From Rosellinia necatrix (taxonomy: Eukaryota > Ascomycota > Sordariomycetes > Xylariales > Xylariaceae), in assembly GCA_021209875.1 (NCBI GenBank), contig JAGYVD010000002.1, forward strand, positions 1,426,001 through 1,490,000: 64,000 nt of DNA, in the 5' to 3' direction. Positions 10,663 through 22,521 of the stretch are shown here, piece after piece; within the stretch, counting starts at the first letter, position 1, and each line of letters starts with the position of its first letter. Both the position numbers and the translations under genes were made by a program. The notes under the pieces were generated by a model. The model did no database searches. It worked only from the letters and a program-made list of their open reading frames with translations, and had not been told where the DNA came from.

Positions 10663-13147
10663 GTTGGCTCTGGGGATCATACGGGCGATGACGGAGGTGT
10701 CTATAACCTAGATTTATATGTATACAAAAGTTTAATAGAGCTCTTCATATAATTCGCAGTGGTTTATCATGCATAATCTTGCTCTCCAACTGCTCAGCAA
10801 GACAATTGTAGCAGTCGAAAAGCGAAGTTGTAGATGGGATGGATCCTAGTAATTGACACGAAGCCCACCGTAGTAGGTAGCCACTCGACACTGTGGGTCG
10901 TACCTCCCCTTACACACGGCCAAATATCCCTCCCACGAGCACCGTCGAGAGGGAAACCTATCCGCAGACCTCTTCATACCTAAAGAATTTCCATTTCAAC
11001 ATTCGAACCGAATACTCTTTTTTCCACAATATTATCACCGGCCAATACTCCTCAACCCGACCCTCTTTAAAACGCCCCGGCCCCTACACGGGTAACCAGC
11101 ACTCGTGCACGTAGTATTGTTAGACGTATTGTTTAAACCGTGATTTAACCCGAATTCCGATGTATCCCCGTCGTGTATCGTGATGAATTAATCAAATAAT
11201 AAAGGTCTGTGTAGGTTTTTCCGACAGGCGGAAAGACTGGCAAGCCGTACGCTCTAGCCGTTCGTACGGGGTTTCTGTATGTGTGCGTCTGTGTCTGTAC
11301 GTGCGGGAACTTTCCGAAGGAATCTCCATCGTGATTATTGTATTAAGTGTCTTTTCCCGCGGTAGGAAACCGCGGTGGGAAACCGCGCAGGTTCGAATCC
11401 TGCAGCTCTCACCAATTTGTTAGGTTCGGAATGAGGAATGATGTTGTATTTGTTATGGAGCTATTTCCTAAGCTAGGGTGAAAGGTGGAATGGTTTAGGG
11501 TCCCATGTGCACGGACCACCCTACACAATCCGAAATAAATTTAGGTTCTTATTATATGGGATCACCGGGCACTATAAACAGTCAGTCGCACATGCCTGGT
11601 AGCGGAAACAAACAGAAATCATTCTTAACTACCCCAAGCCGCGTCCGGCCTCCGTAGCTATTTAAGCAATAATATAAGGGGACTCTTTCGAGGCTGAATA
11701 CAGTCCGCCCAGAATGAAGAGAAGACTGTGGTAAAAGTACGAGAATTAGGTTTTCGTCAGATAAGTATGCAATCCGCTCTCGGTGGCAACTTTCGAGGTT
11801 AGCTTTTCACGCATCCCTAGGTATTTAGACATGGGCCCGCCCATGTCAAGCTCAAGGCAACACAGTGCGTCACGAACAAGAGCAACATCTAACCTCGGCG
11901 CCTTTTGAACTCATCTTATTGAATACCGCAGGGGAAGCTATAGATTCGTGATCTCTTAGCAAGGAAAGCAGTGGAGAGTACGTTGTGCCGTCCGTCCGTA
12001 GAGTGTGGTGTTGAACGGATTAAAAACAAACATCAACCATGTACATGTGCGCAAGCAATCATAACTTACATCTGATGGATCTTTATGGGTGTATCCCATA
12101 CCGAAACAAGCACTATCGAGGTAGCTGATTGGCGATAATACAACAGTCCACGCTCTGGCAGTATAAATGGCGGTCAACTAGGTATCCCTCCCTAAACTTG
12201 TTCCCAGAGGCGCCGGATGCTGTTGAGCTGCCCTGTCTGAGGATCACAGTCTCGGAACCTCAGCCGAAAACCAGGGCCGGCTCTACAGGCCCATGATGAG
12301 GCTAGTCTTGATTTTACCACATCGTAATAACAGTGTATTCAGGCTATAGAACGCTATAGATAACCTTTACGACCTACAGTGATATAAGCGACTGTAGGCC
12401 CTCGATAATAATTGAAGTTAGGTAGCTGCCCATCAATCGGTGTTGTGACGTCCGATAATTTTCGGGTAAATTTACCCATCTCGACGGCGTTTGGATTTAA
12501 GGGAAGGGACAGGCCCCTTACCTGACCAACGCCGCAGATAATCTCGGCGCCCTGATAGTACCTCCCCCCAGCCGTTAGGTAGCGTCACATCGCGAGGAAA
12601 TGTGGGCAAAAATGACGGCGCGGCGGCCGCGGCGGCCGCGTTTATCTAGGTCCGGTCGAAGGAGGGCTGACATCCACGCCGTGGCCATTGTCGGGACAGG
12701 CGTTCAAATTCCCATCCGAGCAAGCACGAATGATAGCATCGCCGAAGCCGTTACCGTAGCCGGTTAGAGACATAGCAGAGGTAGCCAGATGGGAGGCTGG
12801 CAACGTACCACGTAGAGGCACATCGATATCAACTATATACATACTGCTATTTCGTACGAAGGAGGCCCTCGATCAAAAGAAGCCATTTGTCGCCGGGGTG
12901 AGGCTTAGATTCATTTCACCAGGACACCAAAAATAGCGACCGCCATTGTCTGCCCAGCCGCCGGTTGAGACGGACCACGTACGTTTTCCATGCATCGATC
13001 GTATTCGTATTCGGTGATATTCCATATTCCCAGTGTCGAAACTACCTATAGAAGGCTGACCTTCTCGGCCGTTGCTCCCTATCTCTCATGAATGCCTTAG
13101 TCACACACATTGCTCGAGAAACGTATGACACTCCCTATCTAACCACA
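10663..13147. other. Long intergenic region with tRNA remnant
   Basis: About 2.5 kb without a supportable gene. It holds the tRNA 3' fragment at 11371-11414 and a GC-rich block of two overlapping NotI-like motifs at about 12616-12642. On the minus strand between about 12990 and 12642 there are two short open stretches in the same frame separated by a TGA, which could be a decayed gene. The rest is unremarkable AT-rich spacer. Confidence 0.6.
11371..11414 (+). pseudogene. 3' half of a tRNA (Ser/Leu-like long variable arm) with encoded CCA
   Basis: A perfect 6-bp hairpin (CGCGGT / ACCGCG, 11371-11387) resembles a long variable arm. It is followed by a T arm with 5-bp stem and canonical TTCGAAT loop (11387-11403), then AGCTCTC as the 3' acceptor strand (11404-11410), discriminator A and CCA (11412-11414). 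No GAGAGCT-like 5' acceptor strand, D arm or anticodon arm is found upstream, so it is not a complete tRNA gene. Eukaryotic nuclear tRNA genes do not encode CCA, so the fragment may derive from a mature tRNA copied into DNA, or the CCA may be chance. Confidence 0.5.
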
Positions 13148-13978
13148 ATGGCCAGCATCAACACGAGCATGGGGGACGTCCTCGACACGCCGCCTCTACA
13201 CCCGTACTATCCCCTCGGGGTCGAGATACCCGGCTTCGTAGCCAAGGTCCTCACGACGCAAGAAATCCTAACAATATTCACAACGACGTGCCTAGCGATA
13301 CTCGTCCCGGCATGGCTCTACACCCGGTACACGCGGCATGACCTGCCCGCGAGCGAGGTGTTCGTCGTGTTGTGGTTCGTCCTCTGCGGCTTCATCCATC
13401 TCGGTCTAGAAGGTAAGCGAAGCAAGGAAACAGCATTTGCCCCTTTCCCCAGCCCTCCGAATCCCACCCCAACTAGCTTAGCTAGGCGCGACTAAACTCC
13501 TCCTCCCCCCTCTCGACCAAAAGGCTACTTCGCGCGACACGCGCTCGACATCGCCGGGCGCTCGACGGTGCTGGCGCAGGCGTGGAAGGAGTACGCGCTG
13601 TCGGACTCGCGGTACCTGACGGCGGACTCGTTCGTGGTGTGCATGGAGGCGGTGACGGCGCTCTTCTGGGGCCCGCTGTCGTTCGCGTGCGCCTGGTGCG
13701 TGCTCCGCGCCCACCCGCTCCGGCACCCCCTGCAGTCCGTCGTCAGCCTCGGCCAGCTCTACGGCGACGTGCTCTACTACGCCACCTGCGCCTTCGACGG
13801 CGCCCACTCCGGCCTCGACCGCTCCCGCCCCGAGCCCGCCTACTTCTGGGGCTACTACGTCTTCCTCAACGCCATCTGGATCGTCGTCCCCCTCGCCCTC
13901 CTCGTCTCCAGCACCCGCGAGACCGCCCGCGCCTTCGCCGTCGTTGCCAGGGCCCGCGCCCCGACGAGGACCAAGTGA
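13148..13978 (+). CDS. EBP-family (EXPERA domain) membrane protein, 2 exons
   Basis: Predicted 239-aa integral membrane protein of the emopamil-binding protein family. Exons: 13148-13412 and 13524-13978, joined within the LEGYF sequence. The EXPERA pattern is clear: HLGLEGYF, LAQAWKEYALSDSRY, DSFVVCMEAVTALFWGPLSF and a Trp-rich last helix (YFWGYYVFLNAIW), with about four hydrophobic segments. Animal EBP is the sterol Delta8-Delta7 isomerase of the ER. Fungi use ERG2 for that step, so the role here is open: another sterol or a secondary-metabolite isomerisation is possible. An ATG at 13088 would add 20 residues, but 13148 has the better Kozak context. Exon 2 is much richer in GC than exon 1. 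Confidence 0.8.
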
Positions 13979-15074
13979 GCTCTCGGGCCGGGGGGGGAAG
14001 GGGCGGTCGGCGGTAGGATATCTCGGTTCAATTGGTGTGGCGGGAGCTGTGGATACCGTCAGTAGACAAGATTGCACCCGTTCGCCTCCCAGGGAATCCA
14101 AGCAGCATATCACATGTCGTGCTATGAGGCGGCTTATATCAAATACCAAATGCACTTGTCCGCTACACCGAGGGGGATTATTCGCCTGGACTAGCCTAGC
14201 GCAAGTTCATCTCAGCAACTAGGTTGTTTGGCTCAATGGACGGGCTAGGCGATCTGATAACAGGATAGGCTGCGCCAGTCGAGAGATCAAACGCGCAGCC
14301 AGGGAGCAGGCCAAGGGCATGGAATGCAAAACTGGCGAGCGAAATCAAACCTTGCCAACTCCCACTGCTTTTCTCCAATTCAGAATTCAGGCACCCGTTA
14401 TAGATTGACGGAGTACTAGAGGACCGTGTACTCCGGGAAGCACGGTAGTGCTATCCTCTTCACTTGCAGAGGTATTTCCTTCTCATTTTTGCATTCATTG
14501 AGTCGAGTTCAGGGAAAGCTTAGTTATTTTGAAGTGAATCGAACGCGGAAACCCACCCCTATTAGCCAAGTAGGCCCTCACAGCTGTTTATGTTGTCAGT
14601 GCCATGTTGCCTTTGTCACTCCCGAGTAGATTGTAGATTCGAAGCAAACACAAGGATAAACATGGCGTAGTCGGATAAAATCTCAATTGCCGCCCAAGCA
14701 TGGGTTTCAACGCCTACCAAAGCGCAGCCGTAGAAGCTTTCTATGCGATATAACCCCCACCGAATTTGTACACATACCTAGCCTGAGGAGAGATCATCTA
14801 ATTACTGCGCGTTTCGTATCCTCACCGGGCGGAGCAAATCGTCCCTCGCCCAGCTTGAACTATTGCGCTAGCGTCATACCGGTGCCAAACTCAATATCAT
14901 ACACATTATTGATTCGTGACACAACGGCCTCAAAACCGACGCCGTGTTTCTTTCTGTCTTTCTTTCTTTCTTTTTTTAATATGTCAAGCAGAGATAAAGC
15001 GTTATAGGCTCGTGTGCTCGTCGGTTTGAGATGTTGGCCCTATAAGAATAACACGTTTTGTCACCTGTCATAAG
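13979..15074. other. Intergenic, no gene seen
   Basis: Spacer between the convergent EBP-family gene and TIM23. The only structured element is a TTTC-rich microsatellite at about 14947-14977. No coding or RNA signal was recognised. Confidence 0.65.
14947..14977. repeat. TTTC-rich microsatellite
   Basis: Imperfect TTTC repeats ending in a T-run. It lies just downstream of the TIM23 stop codon and may belong to its 3' flank. Confidence 0.8.
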
Positions 15075-15770
15075 TTAGCTTGAGATACCGTCATAGTAGG
15101 GAAATTGGCATCCTACCGCCCAGGCGGCAGCAACCGAGGCGACAACGCCACCGGATATCATCATTTGCCGTACTCCCCGTGTGCTCCTGAAGACCATGCC
15201 ACTCAGTCCTCCTGCGACGATGGTGTTCGCGGCATCATGTTTGCCTCTGTAGTAACCTATCGTAGCATTGATGATGTTGTATGTTATAGCGACGACGCCG
15301 GCCGAATTGCCCAAGAAGGGACCTCTCCGTGTGATTGAGTTGAGGACCGAGTTCAAGCGCAGCTTTGGTGGCTGGCCAGACGACTTCCGCAGACCTTCCT
15401 GGAGACCCCAGGCGCCACCTATTGATAGTGCGGTAACATATGTTATACCAGTTCCGTAGCATAGATCGTCGGTAAATCCACGCGAAGGGATGGCGGTGTG
15501 TGCCCCTGGCAAGTCGCTAAGTGCCGAGTCTTCTAAGGTCAGGTATTCGAGTGTTTCCTTATCCAAGCCGGCGAGCGGGTGCAGCTGAGAGGGGTCGGCA
15601 AAGGTAGAGCTGTTCAGGAAGGCATCAACGCCCTGCGCCTCGGCCGGGTCGAAAGAATTGGGCCGAAATGGGTCGGTGCGAGTGGGTGTAGAGGTAGAGG
15701 GCGCAGGAGAGGCGGGTTGTTGGGAAGTTGAGGAGGACTTGCGTCCTGTGAGGGCGTCCCAGATAGACAT
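15075..15770 (-). CDS. TIM23: Mitochondrial inner membrane import translocase Tim23, single exon
   Basis: Predicted 231-aa protein of the Tim17/Tim22/Tim23 family, core subunit of the presequence translocase in the mitochondrial inner membrane. The first part (MSIWDALTG... to about residue 95) is hydrophilic, as in the intermembrane-space receptor domain of Tim23, and includes DKETLEYLTLED. The second half has four glycine-rich membrane segments with GTGITYVTALSIGGAWGLQ, SAGVVAITYNIINATIGYYRG, TIVAGGLSGMVFRS and ISGGVVASVAAAWA. The start at 15770 was preferred over 15809 because the shorter form begins as family members do. Length agrees with yeast Tim23 (about 222 aa). No intron is needed. 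Confidence 0.9.
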   Translation of the reverse strand: MSIWDALTGRKSSSTSQQPASPAPSTSTPTRTDPFRPNSFDPAEAQGVDAFLNSSTFADPSQLHPLAGLDKETLEYLTLEDSALSDLPGAHTAIPSRGFTDDLCYGTGITYVTALSIGGAWGLQEGLRKSSGQPPKLRLNSVLNSITRRGPFLGNSAGVVAITYNIINATIGYYRGKHDAANTIVAGGLSGMVFRSTRGVRQMMISGGVVASVAAAWAVGCQFPYYDGISS

Positions 15771-16723
15771 TTCTGAGCGAATGGAGGTAATAAAACAGTA
15801 TGAGCACAAACGAAGAAGAATAAAAGACTATATTTCAAGCCCCCGGATAGCACCACAGAAGGTTCGGTTGCCGTGGAAGATCCGTAGTCTGCGCGATGGT
15901 TGTGGGTGCATATGTCTCCTGTATGTGTCGCAATGGCTGAGCTTGGGCTTGAAGATGATGATAGAAGTTTGTAGGCCGACTAAAAAATGTTTCCTCAGTA
16001 TTGGCACCCGCACTAGGTAGTTATCGGTACCTAGGTACATACCGCTTGTAGGAGAGCCACCCCGGGCTGCCCCGGATATCCCTGCTACTTTACATGGCCC
16101 GTGCGACGACAGTCTGCGCTCCACCTTGTTCAGTCCATAACAGGTACCTACAGAATCTCAAGCTGTACATACCTACCAAGGTACTTATAGGGGGGATCCA
16201 GTTTTAGGACACTCTGTTGCTAGAGTTCCTACAGCTATGTTTGAAAAAAAAAAAAAAATTATTTTTAATTTTGGACATACCTGTAATAGGACTGCCTTTT
16301 AGTTCCAGCCTGTCCTAAAATGGGACCCCCCGGGTAGGTAAGTAGTAGGTATGTACCATAGCTACTTGCCCAAAAACGCTCCATATTTGTCGTGTCCTTG
16401 TCCACTCTAAACCCTTGAAAATCCTATCAACTTATCTAACACAAATGTCACCAAAACGGTGTCTTGGCACTTCACGCCAAATACCCTTTCAATACATGGT
16501 GTAAGTAGTGTAAAGAGGGAAGCTGCGTTTTGAGCAGTTGGCATATTAGAGGATTTCGAAGTGATACTCCGTTTCCCAATCCCCTACATCTTTTTTATTA
16601 TATTTTATACACACCGCAAACCCCCGATCCATGGTTTACACGGTATAAAAAATATCCAATCTCATCAGCCTGCTGTATCCTCATCCTCCCCGCAGCGCAG
16701 TGAGAGACTGCGCCCATCTCAAG
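15771..16723. other. Divergent promoter region containing a MITE-like element
   Basis: Region between the divergently transcribed TIM23 and TRM732 genes. It has TACCTAGGTA words at about 16025-16040 and the inverted-repeat element at 16190-16331. Open frames here are short and lack family character. Confidence 0.7.
16190..16331. mobile_element. MITE-like element with about 21-bp terminal inverted repeats
   Basis: The left end reads GGGGGGATCCAGTTTTAGGA (16190-16209, then CA). The right end, 16311-16331, reverse-complements to GGGGGGTCCCATTTTAGGAC (then A). The ends match at about 18 of 21-22 positions. The interior is AT-rich with a 15-nt A-run and has no coding capacity. Total length 142 bp suits a miniature inverted-repeat element. 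A clear target-site duplication is not evident; TA lies just left and GGGTA just right. No second copy was seen in the window. Confidence 0.55.
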
Positions 16724-19700
16724 ATGGTCGAATCGAGGGATAGGGATAGGGATATCCCGACCAGCAGGATGGACATCACAATGAATTTGAATGGGTTTCC
16801 CGAAATAAGGGGCACGTCTTTCAACCAAAAAGCTGCGGTTACCTGGCTCGAGCAGCAGTCTGAAGACCGCCAGTCATCGTGAGTCTCAACATGCCTGCTC
16901 AGGAGTGTCCCAGCATCATGTTCACAATTGCGATAGGGTAGCCAAACATGCCTTTAAAGAACTCCTTTCTATTGCTGCGCAACCGAAGCAATCCTCTGGT
17001 GGCGCCTGTAGCAAGCTATGTGGTTTTGTCGAGAATTGTTCCAAATCTGCCTCGCCCATACTTAAAGACTTCGCATTCTCTCGAACGACGAGCCTGGAAT
17101 TGTTTAACTATTTTATTGCGTGGAATGAGCAAGATGCACACAGGTCTATGCGCCTTGTCCTTGACTACATCGTCTCTTCGATTCTATGGAACCCCGACGC
17201 CGAAGTCAGCAAGTCGATTAAGCATAGCGTCCTGAGCGACGCAATCTCCGTCATCACACTACAAGCTTCTCGGCCGTCAACGAAATCTTCCATGATCGCC
17301 GTCGATCATTTGCTACAGAAGAAAGTTGTTTATCTTAGTGAAATTCTGCACGTCTATGGGAGTCTACACGAAGATACATGTACCGACGAGCTTATGTGGG
17401 AATCGTTTATATCCCGAATTTTTGCGTGGATGGAGTTGCAACACGTGTGGACTGTAGCTGGTAAGCTCCTAGTCACCATCTTAACCCAGCCGTGGTATCA
17501 CGACGATAAATTCTCTAGGCATCATCCCGATACCTGGCACAAGTTCATTGTTAGCGGCTTAAAGACCAACCCTGAGCTTCTTGAACCAATCAAAGTTTAC
17601 ATATTTATTCCTTTATTCAAGGCTGATCCAGCTTCGACATTGATTTACCTTCAAGAGTTGACATCGCTCCAGAAGCTCGCAACCAACGACAGCCACGGTT
17701 GGGGTCCAGATGCCATGCTCTGGGTCGCTCTGCTAGAGGCCGGGAAGAAGACGGGTGTAGTAGGCGAACCTAACCACAGTCAGTGAATGATGCATTTAGC
17801 CTTTGTGTTGCATGCTAAGTATTCGAGCAGATTCGGAGCACGATGTGAGCGTGACTAGCCAACTCCCAACAAACATACTAAAGACCCTGCTCTGTCATGA
17901 GTCTCATGAAGCACGTGCCTCTGGGATGTCTATCCTTGTTGCGTCGCCATCAACAACGAAGCCCTACGCTTCGGAGACCCTCGAACTTCTACGGAAGCAT
18001 CTTCCTTCTTTTTACGAAGACGTCGACCCCAAAATCAGATATGACGTATTGGGCCACTCAAGAAATATGATCCGACGTCTGCACAACTCCGTTGATGGTC
18101 TCCATAAAGACTCCGTTCGTGCGTCAAAGAAATTGAATAGCAAGACGCCAGTTTCCAAAGACGCGAATTCAATTCTAGGGGATGGGGGAGTAACGCATGG
18201 CGGACATCAACCGGCTATGGCGGGAGATGGGACTAAGTCACCAACCGAGGTTCTCCGCGTGCATGAAGAGTTCATCAAGTGGTATGCGGACTTTTTAAAA
18301 GAAGAGCTTGCCCCTACTGCGTCGTACCAACGTCATATCACATCTTTGAGGGCTATGAACTACTTTCTCAAGTCGAGCTTAGTCCAAGGTGACAGAGCCT
18401 CTATTTTATGCCCACCCGCAAACCTCTTAGTTGATGATGTATGGTTTCGGTCTATCCTTGACCTTGTCATGGACCCCTATGATGATGTGAGAGAGACTGC
18501 TGCCTCATTAATCACACTTCTTCAATCAGGAGGATCAATGTCCGGACCGCCCACACAGATACATGGCCTATCTGTTACCCCTTTTGAAGAGCTACAGATG
18601 TTTTGTATTAGAGCGAACGAGCTCGCTCTAAAGACTGCTCGTGCCGACCATTGCGATGGCGCTGCAAGGTCACAAGAGCTATTATTCCGTTGGAGTTCCA
18701 GCTTTGAGGAGGCAGCGAAAGTGCTAAATGTCGTATTTTCGAGTTTGGAGCAGAAGCTCTCCGCAGCGGAAAGAGATCTAGCGGCGTCAGTGCTTCAAGC
18801 GCCGGTCCACGGTGATTTCGCATCTTTAAGGTACATTAAATATAGCTCTCTAAAACCGTGAGACGCGATTCTGACTTCTGTTATAGGTATATATGGGGCT
18901 CGTTTACCGGTATCCGTCTAGATCAACATCGTCTCACTACTCTCAATGGGTATCAAGACCGTGCAATTTCGTACTGTCGACGAGTTTGGCTTACAGTTCA
19001 GCATATCTTGTGCGATGACTCTCCTGAGGGCCATTTACCAGAAGAACTACAGCAGGTAGAAGGGCTTGATACGAAAGATCTCTTGAGCTATAGTTTCAGG
19101 GCCATACATGAATCTAGGTAAGAACTAGCGTGGTTGGAAAGCACTATTACTGACTTTCCGTAGTAACCTGATGCGTACTATCGCACAGAATGCGCGTTCC
19201 GATCGGACACAGGGCTTTCTTACTCCATCTCGCCAAAACTTTGAGGATATCGGCAATCTGACATTTGATGAATTATCGAACCTACGGCATAGAGGAGCAT
19301 TCTCTACCGTGTCCCAAACCTTCACAGCCTGTTGTCAGCTTGTACACTGCATTCCAGCCCAAGAAAGCGGCGAGGGCAATCTGTTAAACAAATGGTACCA
19401 GGTAAGCCATTTCTATCTATAAGGGTGTATAATTTAGTGTTGACTTTTACAGGGAGCCCTTACCTGTATATATACGCAAGGCTCAACCACTCGGAGATCG
19501 GCAGGGATACCTGCAATCATTGTCGGCATACTGGCATCCAAGACTGAAATGCCCTCTTTGAGAGATGTAATTACTAAATTGCAAGAGATAGGACGTCAGC
19601 CAGCGTTTGTATCCGAGACAGACGGATCTAACCTTGCGCAAGTGCACGCTCTTAATTGCTTGAAAGATATATTCAAAACATCCTTCTTAAGTGACACAGT

Positions 19701-22052
19701 CGAACTGTACCTGACAGACTGCTTGCAATTAGCTGCACTGAGCCTACAGTCCGAGGTGTAAGCTACTCATAGCGTGCCATTTATGATGATAGAACTAACC
19801 AGAACAGATGGGCTATCCGCAACTGCGGGCTACTGCTTCTCAGAAGCTTGATTGATAGTCTATTCGGTACGAATGAGAATAAACTAGCAATGGAGGCTGG
19901 GTGGGACGGCCGAACGGTTCGGATCTCGTACCACAAATTCGACGCTCTCCCTTCACTTCTTGTCAACATTTTGGAGCTGGGCAAGAAGTCATCTGGCATC
20001 ACGATCGGCTCACAAACGGCCGAGGCGGTTTTTCCAGCGCTTGATATCATTCGCCGTGCTGGGCCACCAGAAGGATACACCCATACGCTATATGAAATCA
20101 TATCCTGGTATTTGGGTAGCCATATATGGCATGTGAGAGAGATAGCGGCGAGGACGTTATGCTCGTTACTTTTAACACCTAACTGGCTTCACTCGATCAG
20201 GCTACTTATTGGTGACCCTAACCAAAACTCTAACAAGTTACACGGATCATTGCTTACGATTAAGTTTCTATTCGAAAGGCTTCTTCAAGTCATGCCTGAT
20301 CAACTTTCCGGTAGGCTTCATTCAATCCATTCATCACCGTGCGATTACTAATACCTCCGTTCTCGCACAGAGGAAAATATCAATTCTGTATATGAAATCT
20401 TGAGTGGCTTATCGGCCTCAAGCAATTGCCTGCACACATGCACAGAAGCTCAAGCGGTGTATATCGATATTCTCAACTATATGGCTAAAAGTTTCCAGGT
20501 ACTACCAGATTTGAGGCTCTGGGATGTTTCGATAATTGGCACACAGCGGAGCTCAGAGAGAGAGTCGGTCGCACTGCTGAATATCAGAATGGGCGAAACA
20601 GTCGTGCAGCAAGCCCTAGGAACAACGAACGAGGAAAGAGGCAATTCACTAGACCAAGAGTTAATATTCTCTCTCGAGAATGACGTTAATGTTGCATGTG
20701 GGATGCTTGAAAGCATATCAAACATCGGCATGCCGCAGACAGAAGTGGCTAGATCACGCCTGACAACGGCGTATTTGAAAGTATGCTCTACTACAAAGGC
20801 GCCGGAGCCACGAGCAGCGGCGCTAGGGGGCCTTGCGTCTCTAATAGACGTACTGCTAAGCTCTACATCGAAAGACCATACCTTACGCACTGTTCTGACC
20901 GAAGAGGCGCTGCTTACTCTGTGGTCGGATCTTCACCAGAAACCTATGAACCCGGGCCTTTTAGATGCCACCATACGCGTCAGTGGGCCGCTAATAGCAA
21001 TTCGTCTTATCCGATCACAGGGACAAGTTGATGAGAGCTTTGCGCAACGGCTGAGAAGCTGGGGCGCCATGATGAGCGTAGCCGGGATTGCAGACCGAGT
21101 GAGCTTAAACAAGTCCAATCCAACAAGGGGAGAAATTGAAAAGCTAACCAAGACGTAGAATTTCGATACTCGTATGGCTGCTGTAGAAGCTATCAATTCC
21201 GTATCCACCATTGTCGAGTTTCGTCGTGATGCTACTAACAATATTGTCCCTCAAATCCACGCAGCGCACTTACCATGGCTTCTTGCGCTTTATGACGCGC
21301 TCACGGACGATGATGTAGAAATTCGAGAAACTGCCGCTAAATCTGCGAGTTCCATCCTGGGGTCGACTCTTGTGCCGGTCGAGGCCGGGGCTCGTCTTTT
21401 GCGCTGGCTCGCGGCGCATTTCAGGCGTGAGCCTGATTTCCTTATACACACCGCAGGGCGCATGGTCGGACATAACTTCGGCGCCGCTTCATTTGTTGCG
21501 ACCCACACGACAGAAGGAGATTTCACCAGAGTAGGTGGGCTGGGCTGGGTGCCGGCGGAAATCCAGCTCGCGGAGGCGATGCGCTTCGATGACTCGCTCT
21601 TTGTCATCGAGGAACATAATCAGTATATCGACGAAGTGCGGGAGGCGAAGCGATGGGCTGGTGTTTTTTCCTCCCTGGATTTATCTGGCTCGAGGGATGC
21701 CCACGATAGCGCAAACGGAGCCCTCGCGGGATGGACACTGGCCGGCCTACGCGCACTCACCGACATCGTCCAATCCGATTCCACCGCGGATGGCGACGGG
21801 CCACTAGGGTGGACATCGAAACCTCAAGTTTTCGCCATCTGTGCACGTATCTTGATCTGTGCCTCCACTCTTGCTAAAGTGGAGAGCCCTCATGGGCAAT
21901 TACATAACCGAATGGGGGACGCTAATGAGGAAGATGAAGGGCAAGTGTGTAGAGATGTACCAGAGGAATTGAGCCGCTTCTGGAGACAAGGTGGCGGGGA
22001 TCAAGCAAGGGTCCATGGACTGCTGTTGAGAATGTGTGGGATGAGGGAATAG
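16724..22052 (+). CDS. TRM732: TRM732 / THADA-family HEAT-repeat protein (DUF2428), 9 exons
   Basis: Predicted 1631-aa helical-repeat protein. In yeast Trm732 partners the Trm7 methyltransferase for 2'-O-methylation of tRNA position 32. Exons: 16724-16878, 16937-17778, 17831-18830, 18887-19117, 19164-19401, 19453-19757, 19808-20310, 20371-21098, 21159-22052. Family hallmarks: SHEARASGMSILV, YQRHITSLRAMNYFL, GSTTRRSAGIPAIIVG (about residues 832-847, the DUF2428 signature) and WAIRNCGLLLLRSLIDSLFG (from about 925). A TAG at 21156-21158 lies in frame but is the 3' splice site of intron 8 (donor GTGAGC at 21099, branch GCTAACC), which joins GIADR to NFDTRMAAVEA. Two ATGs (16700, 16724) could start it; 16724 has AAGATGG context. 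LAS21 follows 470 bp downstream on the same strand. Confidence 0.88.
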
Positions 22053-22521
22053 GATGATTATAAAATCTAACCTTAAATGTCGACGAGGAATGGGCTCTCT
22101 CTGAGCTCTTTCGCTGCGCATCGTGTAATATGTGTGTGTGTGTGTGTGTGTGGCTCATATATCCCATCTGAACTGCTACGGGGCATAACTACCGGTAGTA
22201 CGTCGACACTCACCTAACCCGCCCTACACTACTACCTGGGTAGTGTGGGGCATCAGTGGGCGGGTGGGACTTTGTGGGGGACCGCTGCAGACAGGGGTAA
22301 AAGGTCATTAGTTAGTCCCTGTATATTCGGAAACCCGTCACAAGCCGTGACGCCGGCCGGGTATCCATCTCAACCTTCTTCCCGCCAAGGTTCTCAGGTG
22401 CTCGCCGCCGTCGCTCGTTTCAAATAAATAAAAAAAAGTGGTTGAATAATGAGGCACAGCAGCCGTGTTCCCTACCATCTCCCATGAAAGAACGAAGAAT
22501 CCATATATCCCGCCATTGGAC
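22053..22521. other. Intergenic with GT microsatellite
   Basis: Spacer between tandem TRM732 and LAS21. It contains a TG dinucleotide run at about 22130-22152. The remainder is promoter or UTR sequence with no recognised element. Confidence 0.7.

Noticed and set aside
9079..10680. 533-aa open frame on the minus strand opposite GH43
   Set aside because: It is Arg/Pro/Gly-rich, has no motif and arises from the very high GC3 of the GH43 gene, which removes stop codons on the opposite strand.
13478..14155. 225-aa minus-strand open frame over the EBP-family gene
   Set aside because: Gly/Glu/Arg-rich composition artefact opposite the GC-rich exon 2; the plus strand has the clear EXPERA pattern.
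21156..21158. TAG read as a nonsense mutation splitting TRM732
   Set aside because: A 60-nt intron with GTGAGC donor, GCTAACC branch site and TAG acceptor removes it and joins conserved family sequence in frame.
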